DNA from: Thermus antranikianii DSM 12462
GTDB taxonomy: Bacteria; Deinococcota; Deinococci; Deinococcales; Thermaceae
Length of the DNA: 64,000 nucleotides
Assembly (NCBI RefSeq): GCF_000423905.1
Contig: NZ_AUIW01000009.1
Coordinates: 36,001-100,000, forward strand
Direction: 5' to 3'
Shown here: one piece after another, positions 43,061 to 50,847 of the stretch
Layout of the letters: each line of letters begins with the position of its first letter
How positions within the stretch are numbered: position 1 is the first letter of the stretch
Notes under the pieces: model-generated
What the model saw: the letters and a program-made list of their open reading frames with translations, nothing else
Told to the model about the DNA's origin: nothing
Databases searched by the model: none
Made by a program: the position numbers and the translations under genes

Positions 43061-43789
43061 CTACACCTCCCCTCTTTCCGATAAAGCGGCCAGGGCTCGA
43101 GGAAAAAGGCGGGCCAGAAGCCCTAGGAAAACCAGGATCCAACACAGGCTAACCAGAAGCCAAACCGGTTCACCCCCAGCGGCCACACGGGCCGGCAGGT
43201 AGAAGGTCGCGGCCAGAGGTTGGAGGAGGAGGGCTCCACCTTCGGGCCAAAACTCCAAGGGCAGCACCACGGCTCCCCCCAAGAGCCGCAACATCTCCAG
43301 GAGGACTCCCAGGGCCATGGGTGAGGTAGACCGAAAGGTCAGCAAGGCGAAGGTGAGTTCCAAAAGGAAGTTCAGGATGAGGCCCAAAGCCAAGGCCGGA
43401 AGGCTCCAAAGGCTTAGGGAGGCAGATAGTCCTAGCGCCCCAATGACCGCGCCCCCCACGGCGGCCACCAAAGGGATCTGAAGGAGGGTGGTGGCCAAGT
43501 AGCGTTGAAAGCGAAGGAAGACAAAGGGGTACGGAAGGGCCAGGCGTAGGCCTAACTCTCCCCTCTGGGCCTCCTGGTGAAGCTGGCCCCAAAACCTGGG
43601 TACCCCCATGTAGAGGGCCTCTGCCGCCCAGAGGTACCCTAGGACCCACGGCGGCGCTTCCAGGCTTCCCCAAAGGGAAAAAAGCACTACATAGACGATT
43701 AAGGTGTAGCCGAGGTATAGTGCCATTCCCGGCCAACCCCGCCAGGCCTCCTTGAGATGGAATCCCAGGACGGCTAGGTGCGAAGCCAC
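43061..43789 (-). CDS. ABC-2 type exporter permease (first)
   Basis: This 242-residue protein has six predicted membrane segments and a short N-terminal cytoplasmic part (LAVLGFHLKEAWRGWPGMALYLGYTL). It is the partner of the following permease. The start is inside the end of the ATPase gene (16-bp overlap). Two unlike permeases with one ATPase is the usual composition of DUF990-type exporters; the cargo is unknown. Confidence 0.8.
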   Translation of the reverse strand: MASHLAVLGFHLKEAWRGWPGMALYLGYTLIVYVVLFSLWGSLEAPPWVLGYLWAAEALYMGVPRFWGQLHQEAQRGELGLRLALPYPFVFLRFQRYLATTLLQIPLVAAVGGAVIGALGLSASLSLWSLPALALGLILNFLLELTFALLTFRSTSPMALGVLLEMLRLLGGAVVLPLEFWPEGGALLLQPLAATFYLPARVAAGGEPVWLLVSLCWILVFLGLLARLFPRALAALSERGEV

Positions 43790-44703
43790 TCCTCCATCAC
43801 CTCCTCCAGGCTGGGTTCCTGGACGGAGACTTCCCGCATGCTCCCGAGGGCCAGCATCTGCGATAAGAAGCTAGGAATTTCCTCCGGGGCAACCTTAGCT
43901 TCTAGAACATACCCCCCCTCGGAAACGTTGGCCCCTGGGGGAGGGTTTCCCTGGAAGGGATCCTGGAAGAGCACCCTGACGCGGCGGAAGTTCAAACCCC
44001 TTCGGAGGGTGGCGAGGTCTCCTAGAAAGGCCACCTTCCCGCGCCGCAGCACCAGGGCTCGCTCCAGGACCCCTTCCACTCCCGAGAGCTCGTGGGAAGC
44101 CAGGATGAGGGTAGTACCCCGGTTGGCCTTAAGGGTTTGTAGGAGCCCTAAAACAGATTTGCGCCCCAAGGCGTCTAATCCGATAAAGGGCTCGTCCAAA
44201 AGGAGGAGCTCCGGTTCGGGTAGGAGGGCCAAGGCCAGTTCCGCCCGGTTGCGTTGTCCCAGGGAAAGGCGGGAGGCGGCAACCCCGAGGAGGGAGGTGA
44301 GGCCCAGGGCCTCCGCCACCTCCTGGATCCTACGCCTGGTGTGCGCCCGGGAAAGCCCGTAGAGCGCTCCCCAGAGCTTTAGGTTTTCCTCCACGGAAAG
44401 CAGGGGCGAAAGGCGGGATCGCCCGCCCAGAACAAGCCCGTAGCGGCGGGCCAGCCGGGTGCGGAAGCGCCAGGGATCCAGCCCCCAAAGCCGGGCTTCT
44501 CCTTCTTTGGGCAGGAGAAGTCCAGCCAGAACCCGGATCAGGGTGGACTTGCCAGCCCCGTTCCCTCCAAGAAGGGCCAGGCCCTCCCCGGGACCAAGGC
44601 GAAACGTGACCCCCTGGAGGGCCTGCACTTCCTCCTTAGCCCTCCGGAAGGTCACCCCTAAGCTGCGGGCTTCTACGGTGGGCTTGATCTCGTCGTGGAT
44701 CAC
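43774..44703 (-). CDS. ABC exporter ATPase (DrrA/NodI-like)
   Basis: This 309-residue ABC ATPase has Walker A GGNGAGKST, signature LSLGQRNRAELALALL, Walker B LLLLDEPFIGLD and the H-loop ASHE. After about residue 215 comes a C-terminal extension (RVLFQDPFQGNPPPGANVSEGGYVLEAKV...) as in NodI/DrrA ATPases of drug and polysaccharide exporters. The start is GTG 44703, overlapping the queC-like stop (GTGA). Drives the two permeases downstream. Confidence 0.93.
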   Translation of the reverse strand: MIHDEIKPTVEARSLGVTFRRAKEEVQALQGVTFRLGPGEGLALLGGNGAGKSTLIRVLAGLLLPKEGEARLWGLDPWRFRTRLARRYGLVLGGRSRLSPLLSVEENLKLWGALYGLSRAHTRRRIQEVAEALGLTSLLGVAASRLSLGQRNRAELALALLPEPELLLLDEPFIGLDALGRKSVLGLLQTLKANRGTTLILASHELSGVEGVLERALVLRRGKVAFLGDLATLRRGLNFRRVRVLFQDPFQGNPPPGANVSEGGYVLEAKVAPEEIPSFLSQMLALGSMREVSVQEPSLEEVMEEWLRT

Positions 44704-45320
44704 CGGGCTAGGGCCTTAGCGTCCGCAAGAGCGAAGGCTTCTTCACGGGCAATGCAAGGGTTGCATGCCCCACACGGGGCTTCCCCTGAGGCAACGCAAC
44801 TCCACGTTTCTTCAAGCGGCACTCCGAGCTCGTGGCCCAGAGCCACCACTTCTTGCTTGGTAAGCCCTGAAAGGGGCATCTTGAGTTGAACTTGGTTAAA
44901 CTCCAAAAATTTCTTCACGAGGGCAAGGTACGCCTCCAGCCTGGGGTGAGAAGCAAAATCGTCCTTGATGACGCCCAGGTAGACTTCCTCCACGCCCATT
45001 TTGGCCGCTAGGGATCCCGTGATGGGGGTCATCGTACAAGGGTCTGTCCAGCCAGCCTGTATCGGTTCCCTTCCAGGGAAAGCCAGCTCCGGTGGGCTGA
45101 AAAGACGATCTCCGAGCTCAAAGTGAGGCACGCGGTTCCGGTAAACGGCTACACCAAGGCGAGAAGCCACCTTTTCCGCTGCCCTCCACTCCCTTTCGGC
45201 GGGAGGGGTACCCAGGTCCAGGTAAACTGCCACGAGGCCTTCCAGCCTTTCCTGCTTCTTTAGCTTGTAGAGGAGGACGCTGGAATCTACGCCGCCGCTG
45301 AGCATCACCAGCCTTTTCAT
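44700..45320 (-). CDS. QueC-like PP-loop ATP pyrophosphatase (7-cyano-7-deazaguanine synthase family)
   Basis: This 206-residue protein has the PP-loop SGGVDSS (residues 8-14) and a C-terminal zinc site C175-x7-C-x2-C-x2-C189 like that of QueC, which converts 7-carboxy-7-deazaguanine to preQ0. It is shorter than typical QueC (about 220-240 aa). No queD, queE or queF is nearby; instead it heads an operon with an ABC exporter and a GNAT enzyme. It may be the housekeeping QueC, or a paralogue modifying an exported compound. AGGAGG precedes the ATG. Confidence 0.78.
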   Translation of the reverse strand: MKRLVMLSGGVDSSVLLYKLKKQERLEGLVAVYLDLGTPPAEREWRAAEKVASRLGVAVYRNRVPHFELGDRLFSPPELAFPGREPIQAGWTDPCTMTPITGSLAAKMGVEEVYLGVIKDDFASHPRLEAYLALVKKFLEFNQVQLKMPLSGLTKQEVVALGHELGVPLEETWSCVASGEAPCGACNPCIAREEAFALADAKALAR

Positions 45321-45336
45321 GCCTCATCCCTCCTTT

Positions 45337-45365
45337 AACCCGGAGGAAGCTTCCTCTTCCGGGTT
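45337..45365 (-). promoter_or_regulatory. Hairpin in the leader of the queC-like operon
   Basis: AACCCGGA (45337-45344) and TCCGGGTT (45358-45365) pair, with GGAAG/CTTCC stacking inside. It ends about 5 nt from the AGGAGG ribosome site. There is no T-run in the transcript direction beyond AAAGG, so it is more likely a translation or stability element than a terminator. It does not match the preQ1-I riboswitch pattern. Confidence 0.5.
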
Positions 45366-45387
45366 AGCCCCAGGGTAGCAGGGGGGA

Positions 45388-45449
45388 GGTTACGCGAGGT
45401 TACGTGGAAAGGGTTCCGCGGCTCACATCTTGCGTAACCTCGCGTAACC
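45388..45449. repeat. Perfect 17-bp inverted repeat built from GGTTACG units
   Basis: GGTTACGCGAGGTTACG (45388-45404) recurs as its exact reverse complement at 45433-45449, with 28 nt between. Each arm holds two GGTTACG units 10 bp apart (one helical turn), and a fifth partial unit (GTGTAACC) lies near 45461-45468. This is an operator-like array in the space between the queC-like operon and a divergent small ORF. Confidence 0.8.
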
Positions 45450-45490
45450 CTTGACCGCCCGTGTAACCTTCCTTGTGGCACCCTGGGGGC

Positions 45491-45673
45491 ATGAGGGGCA
45501 AGGCCCTTTGGCTTTGGCTTTTGGCCTGGCTTCTCCTCCTGGCCCGGCCTTCCGGGCCCGCTTTGGCCTGCTGGGACCCCAACTGCGTCCCCCCGGCCTC
45601 ACACGCCGTACTCCCGGCGGAGCCTCGCCACCCGGGCCCGGGCGATGGGAAGGCGGGGGTCTTCCGGGGGTAG
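45491..45673 (+). CDS. Possible small exported peptide
   Basis: This 60-residue ORF (MRGKALWLWLLAWLLLLARPSGPALACWDPNC...) starts with a strong signal peptide, then ACWDPNCVPP. From residue 37 it overlaps antisense the end of the regulator gene, so the C-terminal part is probably not a real protein; the gene may be truncated or end by accident. It begins just after the GGTTACG repeat array and is divergent from the queC-like operon. Confidence 0.4.
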   Translation: MRGKALWLWLLAWLLLLARPSGPALACWDPNCVPPASHAVLPAEPRHPGPGDGKAGVFRG

Positions 45674-47077
45674 CCTCTCCAGGAGGGCCTCCCAGACCTC
45701 CAGGTCCTCCCCCAGGCGCTCGGCCAGGAGGAAGAGGTTTTCCACCTCGCCCTGGGCCAGCACGGCTTGCCTCAGGGCCTCCTCCAGCTCCACGCGGAGT
45801 TCCTCCACCCCGGGGGCCTGGCTCCAGGGGAGGAGGGGGCCCCGGTAGAGGGCCAGGGCCTCCTCCAGGTCTCCCCAGGAGAGGGCCCGGAGGAAGGCCG
45901 AAAGGTCCGAGGGGGGAGGGGTTTCCAGGCGATAAGGAGCGCGGGAGACCCGGAGGCCCTTTTCCCGCAGGCGGTGGAGGAGAGCCTTCAGGGCCCCCAG
46001 GTTGGGCTCCCCGTAGAGGGCCTCCGCCAGGGCCTCCCCCGGTAGGCCCTCCTCGCGGGCGAGGAGGAGGGCCAGGGCCTCGGTGCCCCTGGGGCCCAGG
46101 GAGGGAAGGGGGCCTCCCCCGAGGAAGCGAAGGAGGGGCGCCTCGGCCGGGCCCAGGAAGAAGGCCCGGGCCTCCGGGCGCAGGCCGGGGGCAAGCCCCG
46201 GGGCCAGGGGGGCTTCCACCTCCACCCCGAGCGCCTTTAGGCGGGCCTCGGCCAGGAGGGCGTAGGGGGCCCCGTCCTCCCGCAAAAGGCTGTGGGCGGC
46301 GAGGAGGCAGGCCTCATCCCCTTCCTGAAGCCCCCGGGCGAGGAGGTAAAACCCCCAGGGCCAGCCCTCCCGGGGGAGGAAGGCCTGGGCCCCTTCTAGG
46401 AGGAGCCGGACCTCGGGGGGGTCCAGGGCCAAGGCCCCGAGGGCCAGGAAGCTCGCGAGGCTTGGCGGCTCCAGGAGGGGGAGGAGGCCCCGGAGGAGGT
46501 TCCTTGCCCGCCTCGGGCTTCCCCGGAGGAGGTGGGCCAGGGCCAGGGTGTGCCCCGCGAGGAGGCGCACCCCGGGGGAGGGGTGGGGCAAAAAGGGCTC
46601 CGCCTCCTCCAGGACCGAAGGGAGGGGGGTGGTGCCGAAGAAGAGCTCGAGGCGCAAGTGATGCAAGGTGGTCCAGGGGGAGGGGTCCTTCAGGCGGGCG
46701 AGGGCGGCGTGGCCCAGGGCCTCGGGCCGGCCCAGGCGCTCCAGGGCCATGGCCAGGGCCAGGTGGAGCCGGGCCTCCCCCTTGGCGTCCCCCTGGAAGC
46801 GGCTTAGGGCCTCCTCCAGGGCCAAGGCCCCCGCCCTTGGGGGAAGGGCCAGGCCCAGGTGGTAGAGGGTGAGGGGGGTCTGGGCCCTCTGGGCGGCCTC
46901 CCAGGCCAGGGCCCGGTAGGCGCTCGAGTTCCCCTTGCGGGCCTCCACGAAACCTAAAAGGGCCAGGCGTTCCGCCTCCGGGAGGTCCTCTTGGGCGCCT
47001 TGCAAAAGGGCCAGGGCCTCCCCGTCCTTCCCCTCCTCCAGGAGGCGGAGGGCCGGGGCGAGGAGAGGCTTCCCCAT
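45599..47077 (-). CDS. Permuted SARP-type regulator: TPR, winged helix, BTAD
   Basis: This 492-residue protein has an N-terminal helical TPR-like region (about 1-310), a winged-helix segment (GTEALALLLAREEGLPGEALAEALYGE...KALLHRLREKGLRVSRAPYRL, about 335-400) and a C-terminal BTAD (DLSAFLRALSWGDLEEALALYRGPLLPWSQAPGVEELRVELEEALRQAV). In classic SARPs the order is OmpR-like winged helix, BTAD, then TPR. No ATPase (NB-ARC) domain is visible. GC content is extreme even for this genome. It lies next to the queC-like operon and its repeats, so it may regulate them; that is inference. Confidence 0.72.
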   Translation of the reverse strand: MGKPLLAPALRLLEEGKDGEALALLQGAQEDLPEAERLALLGFVEARKGNSSAYRALAWEAAQRAQTPLTLYHLGLALPPRAGALALEEALSRFQGDAKGEARLHLALAMALERLGRPEALGHAALARLKDPSPWTTLHHLRLELFFGTTPLPSVLEEAEPFLPHPSPGVRLLAGHTLALAHLLRGSPRRARNLLRGLLPLLEPPSLASFLALGALALDPPEVRLLLEGAQAFLPREGWPWGFYLLARGLQEGDEACLLAAHSLLREDGAPYALLAEARLKALGVEVEAPLAPGLAPGLRPEARAFFLGPAEAPLLRFLGGGPLPSLGPRGTEALALLLAREEGLPGEALAEALYGEPNLGALKALLHRLREKGLRVSRAPYRLETPPPSDLSAFLRALSWGDLEEALALYRGPLLPWSQAPGVEELRVELEEALRQAVLAQGEVENLFLLAERLGEDLEVWEALLERLPPEDPRLPIARARVARLRREYGV

Positions 47078-47283
47078 AGGGGAAACCTACAGGCTCCCCC
47101 TTCCCTTGGGAGGGAAGGGAGGCACATTGCAGGGGCACCCCTTGGCCTTGCTCCGGCGTCCGGGCCCGATCACGTCGGGGGCGCGGGCTCCTCCTTTGCC
47201 AGAACGGCGCCGCCCTCTTTCCGGTTCGCCAGGAAGAGGGCCAGGCCCGCTACCTCCTCCACCTGGACCTGGCCTTAAGCCCC
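47078..47283. other. Intergenic, no gene seen
   Basis: About 200 nt between the regulator and the aldo/keto reductase. A frame on the plus strand (47208-47290) reads NGAALFPVRQEEGQARYLLHLDLAL, protein-like but without a start or a recognised family. It may be a gene remnant. Confidence 0.3.
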
Positions 47284-48243
47284 CTAGGCCTCCCCCTTGA
47301 GGATGGCTTCAATCCGCTCCAGGGCATCCTTGGGCAGGTCCACCCCGGCGGCTCCCAGGCTTTCTCGGATCTGCTCGGGCCGGGTGGCCCCGGTGATGGC
47401 GCTACTGATTTCAGGAAGCCTAAGCACCCAGGCCAAGGCCAGCTGGGTGCGGGTGAGGCCCAGCTCGTCCGCCACCTCCTTGAGCTTCAGCACCTTCTTC
47501 CGGTTTTCCTCCGTGAGGAAGCGCTCGGCGAACTGGGGGTAGCGGGCGAAACGGCTGTCCTCGGGGATTCCCTGGTCGTATCGCCCGGTGAGCATGCCCA
47601 TGGCCAAGGGGCTCCAGACCACCAGGCCCACGCCGAAGCGCTCTGCCTCGGGGAGGATCTCGTTTTCCACCCGCTCCCGGTAGAGCATGGAGTACTGGGG
47701 TTGCTCCACCACAGGCGGGTGGAGGCCGTTTTCCCGGGCAAAGGCCACCGCCTCGGCGATCCTGGCGGCGGGCCACTCCGAGGTACCCCAGTAGAGGGCG
47801 TAGCCCCTTTCCACGATGGTGTGCATGGCGTAGACGATCTCCTCCATGGGCACCTCGGGGTCATAGCGGTGGGCGAAGAAGAGGTCCACGTAGTCGGTCT
47901 TTAGCCGCTTCAGGCTTTGGGTGATGCTCTCCAGGAGGTGTTTCCGGCTTAGGCCCCGGTCGTTGGGGTCCTCCGACATGGGCCAGTAGGCCTTAGTGGA
48001 GAGGACCAGGGTGTGCCGGGGAAACTCCCTAAGCACCTCCCCCATGATCTCCTCCGCCAACCCCCGGGCGTAGACGTCAGCGTTGTCAAAGAAGTTCACC
48101 CCGCCCTCGTAGGCGATCCTGACGATCTCCCGGATGGTTTCCTTGTCCTTCACCACATCCCCGAAGGTGACCCAAGCCCCCAGGGAGATCTCCGAGACCT
48201 TAAGCCCCCATTTGCCCAGTTTCCGGTAGCGCATCTCGCCCAT
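47284..48243 (-). CDS. Aldo/keto reductase (potassium-channel beta subunit-like clade)
   Basis: This 319-residue AKR has MRYRKLGKWGLKVSEISLGAW, the catalytic DNADVYARGLAEEIMGEVL (Asp, Tyr), lysine in STKAYWP, His in FFAHRYDPEVPMEEI, and the NADPH site GATRPEQIRESLGA. The closest clade is the Kv-beta/YghZ group, which reduces aldehydes such as methylglyoxal. Two ATGs 9 nt apart (48243 and 48234) are possible starts. It follows the CDGSH gene on the same strand. Confidence 0.9.
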   Translation of the reverse strand: MGEMRYRKLGKWGLKVSEISLGAWVTFGDVVKDKETIREIVRIAYEGGVNFFDNADVYARGLAEEIMGEVLREFPRHTLVLSTKAYWPMSEDPNDRGLSRKHLLESITQSLKRLKTDYVDLFFAHRYDPEVPMEEIVYAMHTIVERGYALYWGTSEWPAARIAEAVAFARENGLHPPVVEQPQYSMLYRERVENEILPEAERFGVGLVVWSPLAMGMLTGRYDQGIPEDSRFARYPQFAERFLTEENRKKVLKLKEVADELGLTRTQLALAWVLRLPEISSAITGATRPEQIRESLGAAGVDLPKDALERIEAILKGEA

Positions 48244-48286
48244 GGCTACCGGAGTTTACCCCTCGAGGCGGAAATTGACCAGCGGG

Positions 48287-48490
48287 TCAGTCCCCCATCT
48301 CCAGCTCCCCTCCCGGGGCCTGGAAGCCGATTCGCTTGTGGGTGCCGTCGCAGAAGGGCTTGTTCCCCGATCCCCCGCAGCGGCAAAGGGAAACCCTTCC
48401 CTCTCGAACCTCCTCCCGTTCCCCGATGCGCACCACGATGCGCTGGCCTTCCAAGCGGATGGGCCCGTTTTCCACGAACACCAGCCTCAT
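48287..48490 (-). CDS. CDGSH iron-sulfur domain protein
   Basis: This 67-residue protein holds the mitoNEET-type 2Fe-2S site CRCGGSGNKPFCDGTH (C-x-C-x(2)-(S/T)-x(3)-P-x-C-D-G-x(2)-H) at residues 36-51. Three Cys and one His bind the cluster. Small stand-alone members occur in Thermus. The ATG lies 7 nt after a TATCAT box, so the mRNA is predicted leaderless, and it is divergent from the penicillin acylase gene. Confidence 0.93.
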   Translation of the reverse strand: MRLVFVENGPIRLEGQRIVVRIGEREEVREGRVSLCRCGGSGNKPFCDGTHKRIGFQAPGGELEMGD

Positions 48491-48497
48491 GATTCCT

Positions 48498-48513
48498 ATG
48501 ATAGTGGTATACT
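48498..48513. promoter_or_regulatory. Overlapping divergent -10 boxes: CDGSH gene and penicillin acylase
   Basis: Minus strand TATCAT (48503-48498) is 7 nt from the CDGSH ATG. Plus strand TATACT (48508-48513), with an upstream TG (extended -10), is 10 nt from the acylase ATG. The two boxes are only 4 nt apart, so polymerase binding should be mutually exclusive. Confidence 0.65.
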
Positions 48514-48523
48514 CGGTCCAACT

Positions 48524-50836
48524 ATGAAACGCCTTTTGCGGGTTTTTGCCTGGCTTTTGGGCCTGGCCATCCTGGCGGTTTTGGGGGTGGTTCTGGCGGC
48601 CTATGTCACCCTGCGGGCCTCCCTGCCCCAGGTGGAAGGGCGGGTGGCCCTCAAGGGGCTTTCCGCACCCGTGGAGGTGGGGCGGGATGCCCGGGGGGTG
48701 GTGCGGATCCGGGCCCAGACCCTAAAGGATCTCCTCTTCGCCCAGGGCTTTGTTCACGCCCAGGAAAGGCTTTGGCAGATGGAGTTTCAGCGGCGGGTGG
48801 GCCAGGGAAGGCTTTCCGAGGTGCTGGGGGAGGCCACCCGGGCCCAGGACCGCTTCCTGCGCACCTGGGGCTTTTACCAGGCGGCAAAGAGCGCCTACGA
48901 GCGGCTTTACCCTGAGGAGAAAGAGGCGGTGGACGCCTACGTGGCCGGGGTGAACGCCTTTTTGCAAAGCGGGGCTCCTCTTCCCCCCGAGTTCCGCCTC
49001 CTGGGCTTCCGCCCCGAGCCCTGGACGGGGCCGGATGTGTTGGTCTGGGCCAAGATGATGAGCTTTGACCTTTCCGGGAACTGGGAGGAGGAGCTTCTGC
49101 GCCACCGCCTCCTGGCCCGGGGGATCAGTCAGGAAAGGCTTTTGGAGCTCATTCCCCCTTACCCGGAGGATGCCCCCACCATCCTGCAAGGGGAGGACCT
49201 GGAGCTTCCCCTGAAGCGGGAGGAAGCCCCGGCGGCCCTGCTTAGGATGGCCCCGCCCCGTTTCCTGGAGGCCAGCAACAACTGGGTGGTGGCGGGAAGC
49301 CGCACGGTCACGGGAAAGCCCTTCCTGGCCAACGACCCCCACCTGCGCCTGGGGGCTCCCAGCCTCTGGTTCCTCATGGCCCTTGAAGCCCCCGGCTACC
49401 GGGTTATCGGGGCCAGCCTCCCCGGGGTTCCCGGGATCGTCATCGGGCGCAACGACCGCATCGCCTGGGGGGTCACCAACGTGGGGGCGGATGTACAGGA
49501 CCTCTACCTCCTGGAGGACGTGGGGGGGAAAGGGTACCGCTACAGGGGCCAGGTGCTTCCCTACCGGGTGCGGGAGGAGAGGATCCCGGTCGAAGGGGGA
49601 AAGGAGGAGATCCTTCGGGTGCGGGAAACGGTCTATGGACCGGTGATCACCGACGCCCTCGAGAACCCTCCCCAGGTTCCCATGGCCCTTCGCTGGGTGA
49701 GCCTGGATGAGGAGGACCACATCCTCATGGCCTATCTGGGGATCAACCGGGCGCAGAACTGGCAGGAGTTCGTGGCCGCCCTAAGCCACTACTCCGCCCC
49801 CAGCCAGAACTTCGTCTACGCCGATGCGGACGGCAATATCGGCTACATCGCTCCCGGAAAGTTTCCCATCCGTAAGGAAGGGCACACGGGCATGGTGCCG
49901 GTGCCGGGGAATGGGGAATGGGACTGGCAGGGCTACCGCAAGCCGGAGGAGTGGCCCAAGGTGTTGAACCCCAAGGAGGGCTTCCTGGTCACCGCCAACA
50001 ACAAGGTAACCCCCGAGGGCTTTCCCTACGCCCTCACCTACGACTGGGCGGAGCCCTACCGGGCGGAGCGTATAAGGGAGCTGCTTCTCGGCAAGGAGAA
50101 GCTTTCGCTTGCGGACATGCGGGCCATTCAGCAGGACCAGAAGACCCTCCTCTTCCGGGACTTCCGCCCGGTGCTGGAGCTTCTAAACCCCCTCTCCGAA
50201 AGGGCCAAGACCGTTCGGGAAAGGCTTTTGGCCTGGGATGGAACCATGGATAAAAGTTCGGAGGAGGCCCTGGTCTTCGCCCTGTGGTACACGGAGCTCA
50301 CCCGCCTGCCCAAAAGGGAGGTGGGGGAGGAGTTCTGGGACGAGCCCCGCTACCTCCTGCGGGCCATGCGGGAAGGGGATCCAAACTGCGACCAGCCGAA
50401 CACCGAGTACCGGGAGTCCTGCCTGGACTTCGCCGCCTTGGCCCTGGAAAGGGCCTTGGACCGGAAGGAGGCCTTGAGGGTGCGCTCCTGGGGCCAGGTG
50501 CACCGGGCCACCTTCCCCCATGCGGTCCTCACCCACACCCCCTTGAAGCGGTTTACGGACCGGAGGGTTCCCTTTGGCGGGGACCGGTACACGGTGAACG
50601 TGGGCCCCTTTGACCCTGAAACCCTCCTCATGTCCCATGGGCCCAGCTACCGCCAGATCGTGGACCTGGCCCATCCGGAGGCCTCCCTCTTCATCCACCC
50701 CATGGGCCAGACGGGGCACTTCCTGGCCCCTGGCTACGGGGACCTCCTGCCCCTTTGGGCCGGAGGGGAGTACCTGCCCATGGCCTTCGCCGCCCCGGCC
50801 CGGGAGAGGGTGTTGCTTCTGGAACCCGGGCGTTAG
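48524..50836 (+). CDS. Penicillin acylase family (N-terminal nucleophile) hydrolase
   Basis: This 770-residue precursor has an N-terminal membrane/signal segment (residues 5-28), the alpha-chain region (GVVRIRAQTLKDLLFAQGFVHAQERLWQMEFQRRVGQGRLSE), and LEASNNWVVAGSRTVTGKP, where Ser251 becomes the N-terminal nucleophile after autocleavage. LRLGAPSLWFLMAL and the C-terminal HGPSYRQIVDLAHPEAS...GQTGH complete the family pattern. Possible substrates are acylated beta-lactams or N-acyl homoserine lactones. The start is ATG 48524, not the longer upstream frame, which is antisense to the CDGSH gene. Confidence 0.93.
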   Translation: MKRLLRVFAWLLGLAILAVLGVVLAAYVTLRASLPQVEGRVALKGLSAPVEVGRDARGVVRIRAQTLKDLLFAQGFVHAQERLWQMEFQRRVGQGRLSEVLGEATRAQDRFLRTWGFYQAAKSAYERLYPEEKEAVDAYVAGVNAFLQSGAPLPPEFRLLGFRPEPWTGPDVLVWAKMMSFDLSGNWEEELLRHRLLARGISQERLLELIPPYPEDAPTILQGEDLELPLKREEAPAALLRMAPPRFLEASNNWVVAGSRTVTGKPFLANDPHLRLGAPSLWFLMALEAPGYRVIGASLPGVPGIVIGRNDRIAWGVTNVGADVQDLYLLEDVGGKGYRYRGQVLPYRVREERIPVEGGKEEILRVRETVYGPVITDALENPPQVPMALRWVSLDEEDHILMAYLGINRAQNWQEFVAALSHYSAPSQNFVYADADGNIGYIAPGKFPIRKEGHTGMVPVPGNGEWDWQGYRKPEEWPKVLNPKEGFLVTANNKVTPEGFPYALTYDWAEPYRAERIRELLLGKEKLSLADMRAIQQDQKTLLFRDFRPVLELLNPLSERAKTVRERLLAWDGTMDKSSEEALVFALWYTELTRLPKREVGEEFWDEPRYLLRAMREGDPNCDQPNTEYRESCLDFAALALERALDRKEALRVRSWGQVHRATFPHAVLTHTPLKRFTDRRVPFGGDRYTVNVGPFDPETLLMSHGPSYRQIVDLAHPEASLFIHPMGQTGHFLAPGYGDLLPLWAGGEYLPMAFAAPARERVLLLEPGR

Positions 50837-50847
50837 CCGAAGCCGCC

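Noticed and set aside
45337..45404. preQ1 riboswitch before the queC-like gene
   Set aside because: The leader hairpin lacks the preQ1-I pattern (short C-rich loop and A-rich tail), and I could not build the type II or III cores. Left as an unassigned hairpin.
45388..45449. CRISPR or IS terminal repeat for the GGTTACG repeat pair
   Set aside because: Only two 17-bp arms in inverted orientation 28 nt apart, with no spacers, no transposase and no target duplication. An operator fits better.
45451..46872. 473-codon Gly/Pro-rich frame on the plus strand opposite the BTAD regulator
   Set aside because: Translation is almost entirely Gly/Pro/Arg, as expected antisense to an Ala/Leu/Arg-rich protein. 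The minus-strand frame has real domains.
48242..48523. Extension of the penicillin acylase frame upstream to 48242
   Set aside because: This part is antisense to the CDGSH gene. The signal segment starts at ATG 48524, just after an extended -10 box.
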